Below, one piece after another: positions 14,254-21,938 of a stretch of 44,780 bases of DNA (within the stretch, counting starts at the first letter, position 1; each line of letters starts with the position of its first letter). The notes under the pieces are model-generated. The model was not told the DNA's origin. It saw only the letters and a program-made list of their open reading frames with translations, and made no database searches. This DNA is from an uncultured Candidatus Saccharibacteria bacterium (GTDB lineage Bacteria > Patescibacteriota > Saccharimonadia > Saccharimonadales > Saccharimonadaceae), in NCBI GenBank assembly GCA_947097085.1, contig CAMUQR010000001.1:1-44780 (forward strand), written 5' to 3'. A program made the translations under genes and the position numbers.

Positions 14254-16617
14254 TTAAGTGGATTTTTTAGTGCGTTTGGTGGTTTTTGTGGCGGTTTTAG
14301 CTTTGGCGGTCTTTTTGGCAGTAGTTTTAGCTTTTGCTGGCGCTTTTTTAGCAGTTTTAGCTGGCTTGCCGGTATTTGCGAGAATATCGAGGGCTTGTTC
14401 TTTAGTTAGCGTATGCGGATCGGTGTCTTTAGGGATTTTGGCATTAGCTTTGCCATCGGTGACGTAAGGACCGAAGCGACCATTCAAGACTTTCACTTCG
14501 CCAAAATCGGCGATGTTTTTTTGAGTTTCTTGGGCAACTTTTTCTTGGTAGAATTGGCGCGCGGTCTCGAGGTCAATCATCAGTGGATCATGATGCTTAA
14601 TACTGACAAAAGTCGAGCCAACTTTAATATACGGGCCGAAGCGACCAATATTCGCTAAAATTTCTTGACCATCGGCCGTTTGACCGACGATACGGGGCAG
14701 TTTGAACATTTCCAGCGCCTGTTCGAGCGTGACGGTGTTGAGACTGGTGTTAAATGGCATCGGTGCGAATTGTGGCTTGCTGTCGTCATCGCTTTTGCCG
14801 AGCTGAATCATTGGACCGAAGCGACCTAATTTAGCAAAAACCGGTAGTTTAGTCTTCGGATCAATACCGAGCTCGCGCTCCATCGAAATCTCGGAACGCT
14901 TAATTCCGCCGGACTGTTCGATCAACTGATGAAATGGCTCATAAAAACCACGGAGCATTTTAACTTTATCAAGCTGACCATGCGCGATTTGGTCGAATTC
15001 AGTTTCGACCTTAGCGGTGAAGTCATAGTCGACCACCTGATCAAAATGACCCGTCAAAAAAGTATTAAGCAATTCGCCAATCGGCTGTGGGATAAGTTTA
15101 CCTTTATCGGAACCGGTTTTTTCAGTGACGGTGCTAGTGGTGACTTGGTTATTAGCTAAAGTCAACAAAATCACCTCGCGTGGCTGACCTTCGGTTTGAC
15201 CTTTGGAGACATAACCGCGCGTAACGATAGTATCAAGAATTGTGGCATAGGTTGATGGTCGACCAATGCCTAATTCCTCGAGTTTTTTCACCAAACTACC
15301 TTCGGTGTAGCGAGCTGGCGGTTTTTTGAAAGTTTGGCGGGCTTCAGCGGTGATGAGCTCTACTTGGTCGTTAATTTGCAAATCTGGCAATGGCTGATCG
15401 GTCGATAAATTCTCATATAATGCCAAAAAACCTGGAAATGTCACTACTTCGCCTTGCGCTATAAAAGTGGTACCGGCTGGGTTGGCAGTGATAGTAGCAG
15501 TGGTTTTTTTGAGTTGAGCGGACGCCATTTGACTGGCTAAGGTGCGCTTACGAATTAAGTCATAGAGCTTTTTCTCTTGAGCGCTGGAGCCAGCAGATTC
15601 AACCGCTAAATTAGTCGGTCGAATAGCCTCGTGGGCTTCTTGAGCGCTAGCCGATTTGGTAGCGAAATTGCGAGCTTTGTGATATTTTTCACCATAAGTA
15701 GTGGTGATGTAATCACGGGCTGACGCAATAATTTGTTTCGATAACACCGTTGAGTCGGTTCGCATATAGGTGATTTTACCGGCTTGATAGAGCTTCTGAG
15801 CGGCTGACATGGTTTGTTTGGAACTAAAACCAAGCTTACTGTTGGCTTCTTGTTGCAAAGTCGAAGTCGTAAATGGTGCTCGTGGATTGCGTTCGGCATC
15901 GCTAGCTTTAATCTCGCTGACGATGAACTGGTTATTGATTAAGCCTTCTAAAATCTGTTGGGCTTCAGCTTGATCCGTCGCGCGAGTTTTGACTTCGGCT
16001 TTAAAATCAGTGCCATTAGTTTGGAATTGCCCGGTAATCTTATAATCAGCTTGCGCACTAAAATCACGAATCTCCTGCTCACGTTCGACCACGAGACGGA
16101 CAGCTGGCGACTGAACACGACCGGCGCTTTTGCCACCTGGCACTTTGCGCCAGACAACTGGCGACAGTTCAAAACCAACCAAGCGGTCGAGAATCTGTCG
16201 AGCTTGTTGAGCTTTAACTAACTGCATATCAATGGTGCGCGGATTGGCAATTGCTGATTCTAATGCGCTCTTGGTGATTTCATGAAAAACAATTCGCTTG
16301 GTGGTTTTGGGGTCGAGATTTAACACTTCGGTTAAATGCCAAGCGATCGCCTCCCCTTCGCGGTCTTCATCGGTTGCGAGCCAAACAGTTTCGGCTTGTT
16401 TGACTGATTTTTTAAGCTCGGTGATGACTTTTTTCTTGTCAGGATCAATTTCATAAATTGTTTTAAAATCATTTTTGATGTCGATTGGCGGAGTTTTACT
16501 TTTGACCGGAATGGAGCGGATATGACCAACACTGGAGAGTACTGTAAAATCTTTACCGAGATATTTCTCGATGGTTTTGGCCTTGGCAGGGCTCTCAACG
16601 ATCACTAGATTCTTCAT
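14254..16617 (-). CDS. topA: DNA topoisomerase I
   Basis: A 787-aa type IA topoisomerase that relaxes negative supercoils by single-strand cleavage and passage. The Toprim domain begins MKNLVIVESPAKAKTIEKYL and includes DEDREGEAIAWHL. The catalytic tyrosine is Y284 in ITYMRTDS. Instead of Cys4 zinc fingers the C-terminus has short Topo_C-type repeats (FGRFGPMIQLG, IGRFGPYIKVG, NGRFGPYVTDG) and ends in a 40-residue Lys/Ala/Thr-rich tail like histone H1, probably for DNA binding. The ATG lies 7 nt from the -10 box, so the mRNA is predicted leaderless. The promoter sits back to back with that of the small secreted protein. Confidence 0.96.
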   Translation of the reverse strand: MKNLVIVESPAKAKTIEKYLGKDFTVLSSVGHIRSIPVKSKTPPIDIKNDFKTIYEIDPDKKKVITELKKSVKQAETVWLATDEDREGEAIAWHLTEVLNLDPKTTKRIVFHEITKSALESAIANPRTIDMQLVKAQQARQILDRLVGFELSPVVWRKVPGGKSAGRVQSPAVRLVVEREQEIRDFSAQADYKITGQFQTNGTDFKAEVKTRATDQAEAQQILEGLINNQFIVSEIKASDAERNPRAPFTTSTLQQEANSKLGFSSKQTMSAAQKLYQAGKITYMRTDSTVLSKQIIASARDYITTTYGEKYHKARNFATKSASAQEAHEAIRPTNLAVESAGSSAQEKKLYDLIRKRTLASQMASAQLKKTTATITANPAGTTFIAQGEVVTFPGFLALYENLSTDQPLPDLQINDQVELITAEARQTFKKPPARYTEGSLVKKLEELGIGRPSTYATILDTIVTRGYVSKGQTEGQPREVILLTLANNQVTTSTVTEKTGSDKGKLIPQPIGELLNTFLTGHFDQVVDYDFTAKVETEFDQIAHGQLDKVKMLRGFYEPFHQLIEQSGGIKRSEISMERELGIDPKTKLPVFAKLGRFGPMIQLGKSDDDSKPQFAPMPFNTSLNTVTLEQALEMFKLPRIVGQTADGQEILANIGRFGPYIKVGSTFVSIKHHDPLMIDLETARQFYQEKVAQETQKNIADFGEVKVLNGRFGPYVTDGKANAKIPKDTDPHTLTKEQALDILANTGKPAKTAKKAPAKAKTTAKKTAKAKTATKTTKRTKKST

Positions 16618-16624
16618 TTAAATA

Positions 16625-16653
16625 AGTATAAAGCTTTTACGGCAAAATGGCAA
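16625..16653 (-). promoter_or_regulatory. topA promoter, leaderless geometry
   Basis: Minus strand TTGCCA (16648-16653), 17-nt spacer, TATACT (16625-16630), then exactly 7 nt to ATG 16617. The plus-strand promoter begins 4 bp away, so the two units could compete or share regulation. Confidence 0.7.
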
Positions 16654-16657
16654 ATTG

Positions 16658-16685
16658 TTGACAGTGTGTTTTTGTTTGGTATAAT
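16658..16685 (+). promoter_or_regulatory. Strong promoter of the small secreted protein unit
   Basis: TTGACA (16658-16663), a 16-nt spacer and TATAAT (16680-16685) preceded by TGG, giving an extended -10. This is a near-consensus promoter, implying high expression. The expected start near 16692 gives a leader of about 64 nt. Confidence 0.8.
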
Positions 16686-16755
16686 CATAAGCGTGATTTG
16701 CTAGTTTTTACAAATAAAATTTAGATCTTTACAAAGTTGAAAGGAAGTGATTGAT

Positions 16756-17121
16756 TTGAATAAAATCAAGAGAAGATTTTTAAATGTGGTGTTTGCTTTA
16801 ATGATTTCATTGCCTATATCTGCTGTTTCGGCTTATGCCGAAGGTGGGACAATCTATGACTTCACAACTGCTAGCGCCGTAATGGGAGTTTGGATTAAAG
16901 TAAAGGATGGTGATTCTGGATGGGCGAATTTTTCACAGTCGTCAACTGGCGTCTATTATTGGGATTATAATGCTAAGGGTAAAGAATGGAGGGCACATAT
17001 AGGATTAGGTCATAATAAAAAATGGCTAAAAACTGTCTACAGTGATTGGGTTACTGGTAATGCGGATATTTCTATGTACTGGGATTATCGTAACCCTCAT
17101 GTTGACACTTCTCCGTTTTAA
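16756..17121 (+). CDS. Small secreted protein resembling the lactococcin 972 family
   Basis: A 121-aa precursor with a clear signal peptide: basic KIKRR, a hydrophobic core, and cleavage likely after VSAYA. The mature part of about 94 residues starts EGGTIYDF and is rich in Trp, Tyr, Ser and Gly, with a C-terminal ISMYWDYR. The EGG start just after the signal peptide, the W/Y-rich body and the aromatic ending resemble lactococcin 972-type bacteriocins; the similarity is by eye and weak. I start at TTG 16756, because an AAAGGAAGTGATT sequence, nearly the full anti-SD complement, covers the in-frame GTG at 16747. A role in killing or signalling toward neighbouring or host cells is speculative. 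Confidence 0.5.
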   Translation: MNKIKRRFLNVVFALMISLPISAVSAYAEGGTIYDFTTASAVMGVWIKVKDGDSGWANFSQSSTGVYYWDYNAKGKEWRAHIGLGHNKKWLKTVYSDWVTGNADISMYWDYRNPHVDTSPF

Positions 17122-17206
17122 TATTAAAACTTGAACTTGAATAAAAAGTAAATCACAAATCCTGAGCAAGATTTAAAACTGCTTATTCTAACAAAAGGAG
17201 CGTAAA

Positions 17207-17464
17207 ATGCAACAAGCTAAGCAAAAAATTTGTATCAAAGATATCATTTTATTGTTACTAGTAATGGCTAGCGTGGGGTTGAGTATTTTTGTCCTCTATA
17301 ATACTCAGCAAAAACAACAAGATTTAGATAAGAAATTTGAAGAATTTCGAGTAGAAATTAAACGCAGTAGCGTGTTACATAGCAAACAGATCAAACAGCT
17401 TGAGAAAAAAACCGGTCTGCCTGGACTAAGTCAAAAAGAGTTAGACTTGATTAACGGTCGCTAA
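17207..17464 (+). CDS. Small single-pass membrane protein with coiled coil
   Basis: An 85-aa protein of unknown function. One transmembrane helix (about residues 10-30, IILLLLVMASVGLSIFVLY) follows a Lys-containing N-terminus. A Lys/Gln/Glu-rich coiled coil (about 34-68) and a short tail, GLPGLSQKELDLINGR, follow. AAAAGGAG precedes the ATG. It lies 85 bp behind the secreted protein and ends in a terminator, so the two probably form one unit. An immunity or export-helper role for the bacteriocin-like neighbour would fit the arrangement but is only inference. A similar single-pass mini-protein occurs at 19318-19533. Confidence 0.65.
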   Translation: MQQAKQKICIKDIILLLLVMASVGLSIFVLYNTQQKQQDLDKKFEEFRVEIKRSSVLHSKQIKQLEKKTGLPGLSQKELDLINGR

Positions 17465-17485
17465 AAACTATTTGTTGAGTTTAAA

Positions 17486-17513
17486 AACAGTCACAAACAG
17501 TGGCTGTTTTTTA
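17486..17513 (+). terminator. Terminator after the small membrane protein
   Basis: AACAGTCAC (17486-17494) pairs with GTGGCTGTT (17500-17508), with one G-U pair, followed by TTTTTT. It touches the end of the convergent dprA gene. Confidence 0.8.
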
Positions 17514-18380
17514 TAATTTAAGCATCCAGCGATTGGCGCCGAGCGGTGCGATATGACCGTTAATTTCTAACATAGTTAGATGGAAATTAAACTCGTCAGG
17601 ACTGAGTTTGAGCTGTTGTAGAATCTGGTCGCCATCGCTTACGCCGTCAGCAATTAGTTTGAGAATGCGACTCTGAATTGGGTCGTTAATGATTGGTAAT
17701 TTGGGCTGAGGGTCGGCAATGTTGGAATTAGTGATGCCGAGCGCTAAACAGGCATCTTCAGCTGAGGTGATCAGCTGAGCGCCTTGTTTGATTAAATTAT
17801 GACAACCAACTGACATTGGACTGGTAATTGCGCCTGGGACGGCGAAAACTTCGTGATTTTGACTGAGGGCGTGAGCGGCGGTTGAGAGTGTGCCACTGCG
17901 TGCGGCGGCCTCAACTACAATTACTCCGTCGGCAAGTCCGCTGACAATCCGATTGCGTTCCAAAAACTGATGGGGCAACGCTGGCTGATCGGGCATGTAT
18001 TCACTGAGAATCGCCCCGCCGGAATCTAAAATCTTCTGAGCTAGGTGGCGATTGGTGTGTGGCGTGATGTTATTGAGTCCGCTACCAAGGACGGCAACAG
18101 TTAATCCTCCAGCCTCCAGACAGCCTTTGTGAGCGATGGCGTCAATTCCCAGGGCTAAACCGCTGATTATTATCACACCTTTTTTGGCTAAGTCAAAAGC
18201 TAGTTGATGGGCAATTTGTCGCCCATAGGCGGTGGGTTTACGCGAGCCAACAATGGCGACAATCGGTGCCTCCACCTCTGGTAATTGACCGAGATAATGG
18301 ATTTTTTCGGGTGGTTGATAGGTCTCAACTATCCTATTGAAAAACTTATGCTTAACTGGTGTAATAGATTTAATTTCCAT
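17511..18380 (-). CDS. dprA: DNA processing protein DprA
   Basis: DprA (Smf) binds incoming single-stranded DNA during natural transformation and loads RecA. The 289-aa protein has the Rossmann-like core with IVGSRKPTAYGRQ, IISGLALGIDAIAHKG, AVLGSGL and ERNRIVSGLADGVIVVEA, plus a C-terminal winged helix (about 225-285) as in the RF family. Its N-terminal SAM-like extension is short. No other competence gene is in the window. It faces away from an ncRNA promoter that starts 18 bp upstream of its ATG, on the opposite strand. Confidence 0.93.
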   Translation of the reverse strand: MEIKSITPVKHKFFNRIVETYQPPEKIHYLGQLPEVEAPIVAIVGSRKPTAYGRQIAHQLAFDLAKKGVIIISGLALGIDAIAHKGCLEAGGLTVAVLGSGLNNITPHTNRHLAQKILDSGGAILSEYMPDQPALPHQFLERNRIVSGLADGVIVVEAAARSGTLSTAAHALSQNHEVFAVPGAITSPMSVGCHNLIKQGAQLITSAEDACLALGITNSNIADPQPKLPIINDPIQSRILKLIADGVSDGDQILQQLKLSPDEFNFHLTMLEINGHIAPLGANRWMLKL

Positions 18381-18397
18381 AAAATAGTATTTAATAG

Positions 18398-18426
18398 TTG
18401 ACTTTATATCTAAACTATGCTATAAT
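18398..18426 (+). promoter_or_regulatory. Promoter of the dprA-pth intergenic RNA
   Basis: TTGACT (18398-18403), exactly 17 nt, TATAAT (18421-18426). Start predicted at about 18433. No protein-coding frame of use follows before the terminator at 18629-18664. Confidence 0.85.
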
Positions 18427-18432
18427 GAAAAT

Positions 18433-18664
18433 GTTGGTGAGGATTGAGAGCCTCATCGAACATCAGTTTAACACATAGCAAGTTAGAAATATTATCCCCT
18501 TCCCCTTTTTTATTAACAAAACTATCTTGATGTGTGTCATAACCCCTTTAACCGGCGGACCCCAGTGAACTATGAGGTGGGTCACGCTTCTCGGGAGAGC
18601 CCAAAAAGGTGTGTTAAAGGGTCAAATGGCGCTAGGTGATGCCCACCCTTACCTAGCGCTTTTT
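18433..18664 (+). ncRNA. Unrecognised structured ncRNA of about 230 nt
   Basis: A stand-alone unit bounded by a consensus promoter and a strong terminator (GCGCTAGGT 18629-18637 / ACCTAGCGC 18651-18659, then TTTTT). Predicted elements in order: 7-bp hairpin GGUGAGG/CCUCAUC (18436-18457); a long interrupted stem of 18471-18486 with 18522-18537, enclosing a pyrimidine-rich loop with CCCCTTCCCC (18496-18505); and a third domain closed by ACCCCTTTAAC/GTTAAAGGGT (18542-18552/18613-18622), with an inner GACCC/GGGTC hairpin. I see no SRP, tmRNA, RNase P or 6S hallmark. The terminator stem overlaps the last codons of convergent pth. A housekeeping or regulatory RNA is likely; its identity is unknown. 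Confidence 0.7.
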
Positions 18665-19233
18665 GATTTTTTAACGAGTTTATAGGTGGAGTTTTCAAAA
18701 GAACCACTAATGAAGTTTTGGGTCAGAATCTGGACTTGGTTCGAGATGTCGGATAGGAATTGCTGTTCATCCTTGGTAAAATGCCCCAGGACGAAGTCGG
18801 ATTTAGCGATGAGGTTGCGTTTGTCATTGTTGATGCCGATTTTGATACGACGGAAGTCGACTCCAATTTGGCTAATGATCGATTGTAGACCTTTATTCCC
18901 GCCAGCACTACCTGTGTCGCGGGTTTTAATTACACCAAAATCAAGTGACAGATCATCATGTAAAACTAATAAATCAGTAGTAAAATTGATTTTATAAAAA
19001 TCAGCAATGGTTTTTAAAGTAAAACCGGTGAGATTATAAAAAGTGGTGGGTTTAACTAATAAAACTTTTTCGCCACTGATGCGCAGTTCACAAACTAGCG
19101 CCCGAAAAGCCTTTTTTTCGCTCCAAATCCCCTGGTAATTGCGAGCGATGTCGTCAATAATTCGAAAACCGACATTGTGGCGGGTATTATTGTAATTATT
19201 GCCAACGTTCCCCTGAGCCAAAATTAATTTCAT
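18649..19233 (-). CDS. pth: Peptidyl-tRNA hydrolase
   Basis: Pth recycles peptidyl-tRNA that drops off ribosomes. The 194-aa protein shows the family N-terminus MKLILAQGNVGNNYNNTRHNVGF, with N9 and the catalytic H19, then VLHDDLSLDFG with the catalytic Asp and the GSAGGNKGLQSI loop. Length is normal. AAAGGAAA precedes the ATG. Its final codons (Ser-Ala-Arg-stop) fall inside the terminator stem of the convergent ncRNA, so the two are tightly constrained together. Confidence 0.95.
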   Translation of the reverse strand: MKLILAQGNVGNNYNNTRHNVGFRIIDDIARNYQGIWSEKKAFRALVCELRISGEKVLLVKPTTFYNLTGFTLKTIADFYKINFTTDLLVLHDDLSLDFGVIKTRDTGSAGGNKGLQSIISQIGVDFRRIKIGINNDKRNLIAKSDFVLGHFTKDEQQFLSDISNQVQILTQNFISGSFENSTYKLVKKSKSAR

Positions 19234-19274
19234 AGCATTTCCTTTATTAAAACTTATGGTTATATTTTAACACA

Positions 19275-19298
19275 AAAACCGCCTCCTTGGGCGGTTTT
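19275..19298. terminator. Bidirectional terminator
   Basis: ACCGCC (19278-19283) pairs with GGCGGT (19290-19295), flanked by A and T runs on the two sides so it works on both strands. On the minus strand it ends the 71-aa gene. It lies between that gene and pth. Confidence 0.85.
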
Positions 19299-19317
19299 GT
19301 CTTTGTTTAAAAAAAGT

Positions 19318-19533
19318 TTATTTTTCGCAGTCGGCTTTGTTGCCTTCTAGACAAGAGATACGTTTATTAAGATAGATATTATTTTCGGAGTTGGTGCTGA
19401 GGACTTTATTGTTAGAGACTTGAAACTGATTCCATGAATAAACAATACCGCATAGCCACAAAGTATTGATAATAGTTAAGATTAGAATAATTACTTGCAA
19501 AATTGTGATTGTCTGTTTTTTGTCTTTACTCAT
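19318..19533 (-). CDS. Small single-pass membrane protein, unknown function
   Basis: A 71-aa protein with a charged start (MSKDKKQ), one transmembrane helix (about residues 9-31, ILQVIILILTIINTLWLCGIV) and a hydrophilic tail. The tail has two cysteines near the end (CLEGNKADC) that could form a disulfide outside the cell. AAAAGGAG precedes the ATG, and a terminator follows. It is monocistronic. The leader of about 90 nt contains a six-codon frame and small hairpins. Topology resembles the 85-aa protein at 17207-17464, but the sequences are not clearly related. Confidence 0.6.
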   Translation of the reverse strand: MSKDKKQTITILQVIILILTIINTLWLCGIVYSWNQFQVSNNKVLSTNSENNIYLNKRISCLEGNKADCEK

Positions 19534-19558
19534 GAAAGCTCCTTTTGGGTTAAGAATA

Positions 19559-19579
19559 TTACCAGTAGGCGTTTTTCAT
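19559..19579 (-). CDS. Putative six-codon upstream ORF (MKNAYW)
   Basis: In the leader of the 71-aa membrane protein, GGGAGGG precedes an ATG that encodes Met-Lys-Asn-Ala-Tyr-Trp-stop. The ATG lies in the loop and the AACGCC in the 3' arm of a GGCGTT/AACGCC hairpin, so ribosome passage would open the hairpin. It resembles regulatory mini-ORFs, but a chance occurrence cannot be excluded. Confidence 0.3.
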   Translation of the reverse strand: MKNAYW

Positions 19580-19666
19580 TTGAACGCCCTCCCTTCTAAA
19601 AAGTACTAACTCACAAAAGCGAGTTGCAAGAATAGTATAGCATAAGAGTTTTTAAAAAATAAATTA

Positions 19667-20431
19667 TCAGATAAGATTTTTAGCAAATAAGAGTTTAGTT
19701 GATAGCTTGGTTGGTTTGAGTTTTTGGAGGGCTAAAAAGACGATGAATAGCAAAACATTGAACGCTAGCAAGACCACCAGATTATAGAGTGGCGTTGGCC
19801 AGTCGAGCTGGATGGATTTGAGCGGGAGGCGGTTGAGATAGCAGTAATTCGTGCCGGCCAGATAATTAAAACCAATCATAATAAGATGAAAAGCGTTAGT
19901 GATAATGGCGATATGGCGGAGCGAATCAAGATTGAGGCGTGGGTTGGTTTTGACAAAATAAACCGCTGTCCATAATAACGTGATATGCCCGACGAAATAC
20001 GAAACATAGCCCCAATGCGGGAATAGGAACTGATCAGGGTTGATGATTAGTAGTGCGATGATTCCACCGAAAATCCCCCAATAAATTGTAATCAGACGAG
20101 CGATTTTGTTGTTGGTGAGCAGACCGATAATCGCACAAAAAATCGCAATTCGGCAGTTATAAAGTGGCAAGGCTTCAGCTAGATCAAAATGTTGACCAGC
20201 TGAAAAATGCCAAGCGTACATAATTGCCTGTTGGGCGAGTAGTGTGTAAGCTAGGATTTTTTTGAACTTCTCTTGTTTAAAAATTAAGTAGTAATCACTG
20301 ATAATAAACATACAGCCCAGCGTGGTCAGCGCCAGAAGCATCAGGTGCGTCTGGTCAAAAGTTGCCATGCTAATCGCCCCATCGGGCTGATGACGAAAAA
20401 ATTGCTGAAAAAAACTAATTAATCCCACCAC
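19667..20431 (-). CDS. YwaF/TIGR02206-like integral membrane protein
   Basis: A 254-aa protein with about six or seven transmembrane helices. The conserved features of the YwaF-like family (TIGR02206) are visible: an early DQTHLMLL, the ALPLYNCRIAIF motif with its Cys, and PHWGYVSYFVGH in the middle. Function is unknown in all organisms. GTG 20431 follows AAGGAGATAATCA and lies 3 bp after the der stop, so the two genes are translationally linked. Confidence 0.75.
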   Translation of the reverse strand: MVGLISFFQQFFRHQPDGAISMATFDQTHLMLLALTTLGCMFIISDYYLIFKQEKFKKILAYTLLAQQAIMYAWHFSAGQHFDLAEALPLYNCRIAIFCAIIGLLTNNKIARLITIYWGIFGGIIALLIINPDQFLFPHWGYVSYFVGHITLLWTAVYFVKTNPRLNLDSLRHIAIITNAFHLIMIGFNYLAGTNYCYLNRLPLKSIQLDWPTPLYNLVVLLAFNVLLFIVFLALQKLKPTKLSTKLLFAKNLI

Positions 20432-20434
20432 TGA

Positions 20435-21892
20435 TTATCTCCTTGGAGCTGAGCGTTTATTAGCGGTAGTGCGACGGCTGCTGAGGCTAGTCGAGCGAGT
20501 CGATGACTGACGTTTGGTGGTTGGCTGAGCGGTTTTGTCGGTTTTGGTGGTTTTGTCGAGGCCGGCTTCACGATTCTTGGCGATTTGTTTTTCGTCACGG
20601 AAGGAGAATTTGATCGGTGTGCCGGTAAAATCAAAATTATCGCGCACGGTGCTATCGAGATAGCGCTTATAGCTCCAGTGCAGGAACTTGAGATTAGAAC
20701 CATAAACCACAAACCAAGGCGGGCTATTGTCGGTTTGAACCATATAGCGTAGTTTTGGATAGGTGTTTTTGAGGCCAGCTGGTGGATGCTTGAGCTTGGC
20801 TTCGGTCAAGATTTGGTTGAGTTGACGAGTTGGAATAGTCTGTCGGCGACGTTTCATGATGTCGAGTGTTAGATCGAACAGTTTGGCGACGTTTTTGCCA
20901 GTGATACTTGAGGTAAAAATCAGTGGTGCATAAGGCGTGAACTGAAAATCATGCGTAATTCGGCGCATAATGCGGTCTTTGGTTTCTTTTTCGGGAATTA
21001 AATCGCTCTTGGAAATTGCAATAATTAGTCCCCGACCAGCTTCATCAATAATGCCAGCTAATTTGTGGTCGAGCTGAGTGCTGTATTCGGTGCCATCAAT
21101 CACTAACACACAAATATCGGCCTCTTCGATAGCTTGTAGGGTACGTAAAACCGAAAACTTCTCGATGCCGACTTGTTGCTTGCCTGGTTTGCGGTAACCG
21201 GCGGTGTCGATAAATTCAATCGGTTGCTGGTGATAATTGATGGTAATGCGGTTAAGGTCACGGGTAGTGCCAGCGATGTTGGCGACGACGGCCTGCTGTT
21301 TACCAGCTAAGGTGTTAAACAAGAAACTTTTGCCGACATTAGGGCGACCGATCAGGGCAACTTTGGTTTTAATGGTGGTTGGTTGGATTGTGACTTCGGG
21401 AATGAGTGATTCGAGATGGTTGGACAATTCAGCGATGCCAGAATTGTGATTGGCGGATGTATAAAAAATATCTTTGATGCCGAGTCTGAGCCATTCTTCA
21501 CGGGCGACGCTGGAGCGCAAGTCGGTTTTATTAACAACTAGAACGACGGGTTTGCGGTTTTTGAGGGCGGTTTTGGCGATTTGGCGGTCGTCTTGAGTCG
21601 GAAATAACGTGCTATCGACCACCACCATAATTACATCAGCGAGCTCGACGGCTTCGGCAATTTGATCTTGGATACTAGCTTCGAACTCGTCGGCCGGGTC
21701 TTTGAGGCCAGCGGTGTCGACTAACCAGCTGGTTTTTTGCCCAAATTTAACCTGTGCCAAGACGTTGTCTCGGGTGGTGCCGGCTTCTTTAGCGACGATA
21801 GCCTGCCGACTACCGACCAGTCGATTGAACAGCGAGCTTTTGCCAACATTGGCTTGGCCGATAATAGCGATATTAGGTAATGATTTTTTCAT
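20435..21892 (-). CDS. der: GTPase Der (EngA), ribosome assembly
   Basis: Der has two tandem GTPase domains and acts in 50S subunit maturation. The 485-aa protein shows G1 loops GQANVGKSS (about 12-20) and GRPNVGKSF (about 182-190), with matching G3 (DTAGLKD, DTAGYRK) and G4 (NKTD, SKSD) motifs. A KH-like domain follows (about 355-440). It carries a C-terminal extension of about 45 residues rich in Lys, Thr, Ser and Arg, absent from most homologues. It precedes the YwaF-like gene. Confidence 0.95.
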   Translation of the reverse strand: MKKSLPNIAIIGQANVGKSSLFNRLVGSRQAIVAKEAGTTRDNVLAQVKFGQKTSWLVDTAGLKDPADEFEASIQDQIAEAVELADVIMVVVDSTLFPTQDDRQIAKTALKNRKPVVLVVNKTDLRSSVAREEWLRLGIKDIFYTSANHNSGIAELSNHLESLIPEVTIQPTTIKTKVALIGRPNVGKSFLFNTLAGKQQAVVANIAGTTRDLNRITINYHQQPIEFIDTAGYRKPGKQQVGIEKFSVLRTLQAIEEADICVLVIDGTEYSTQLDHKLAGIIDEAGRGLIIAISKSDLIPEKETKDRIMRRITHDFQFTPYAPLIFTSSITGKNVAKLFDLTLDIMKRRRQTIPTRQLNQILTEAKLKHPPAGLKNTYPKLRYMVQTDNSPPWFVVYGSNLKFLHWSYKRYLDSTVRDNFDFTGTPIKFSFRDEKQIAKNREAGLDKTTKTDKTAQPTTKRQSSTRSTSLSSRRTTANKRSAPRR

Positions 21893-21938
21893 AGATTAAC
21901 TCTTCTATATTATAACATATTTTGTAGATTTTTGGAAG

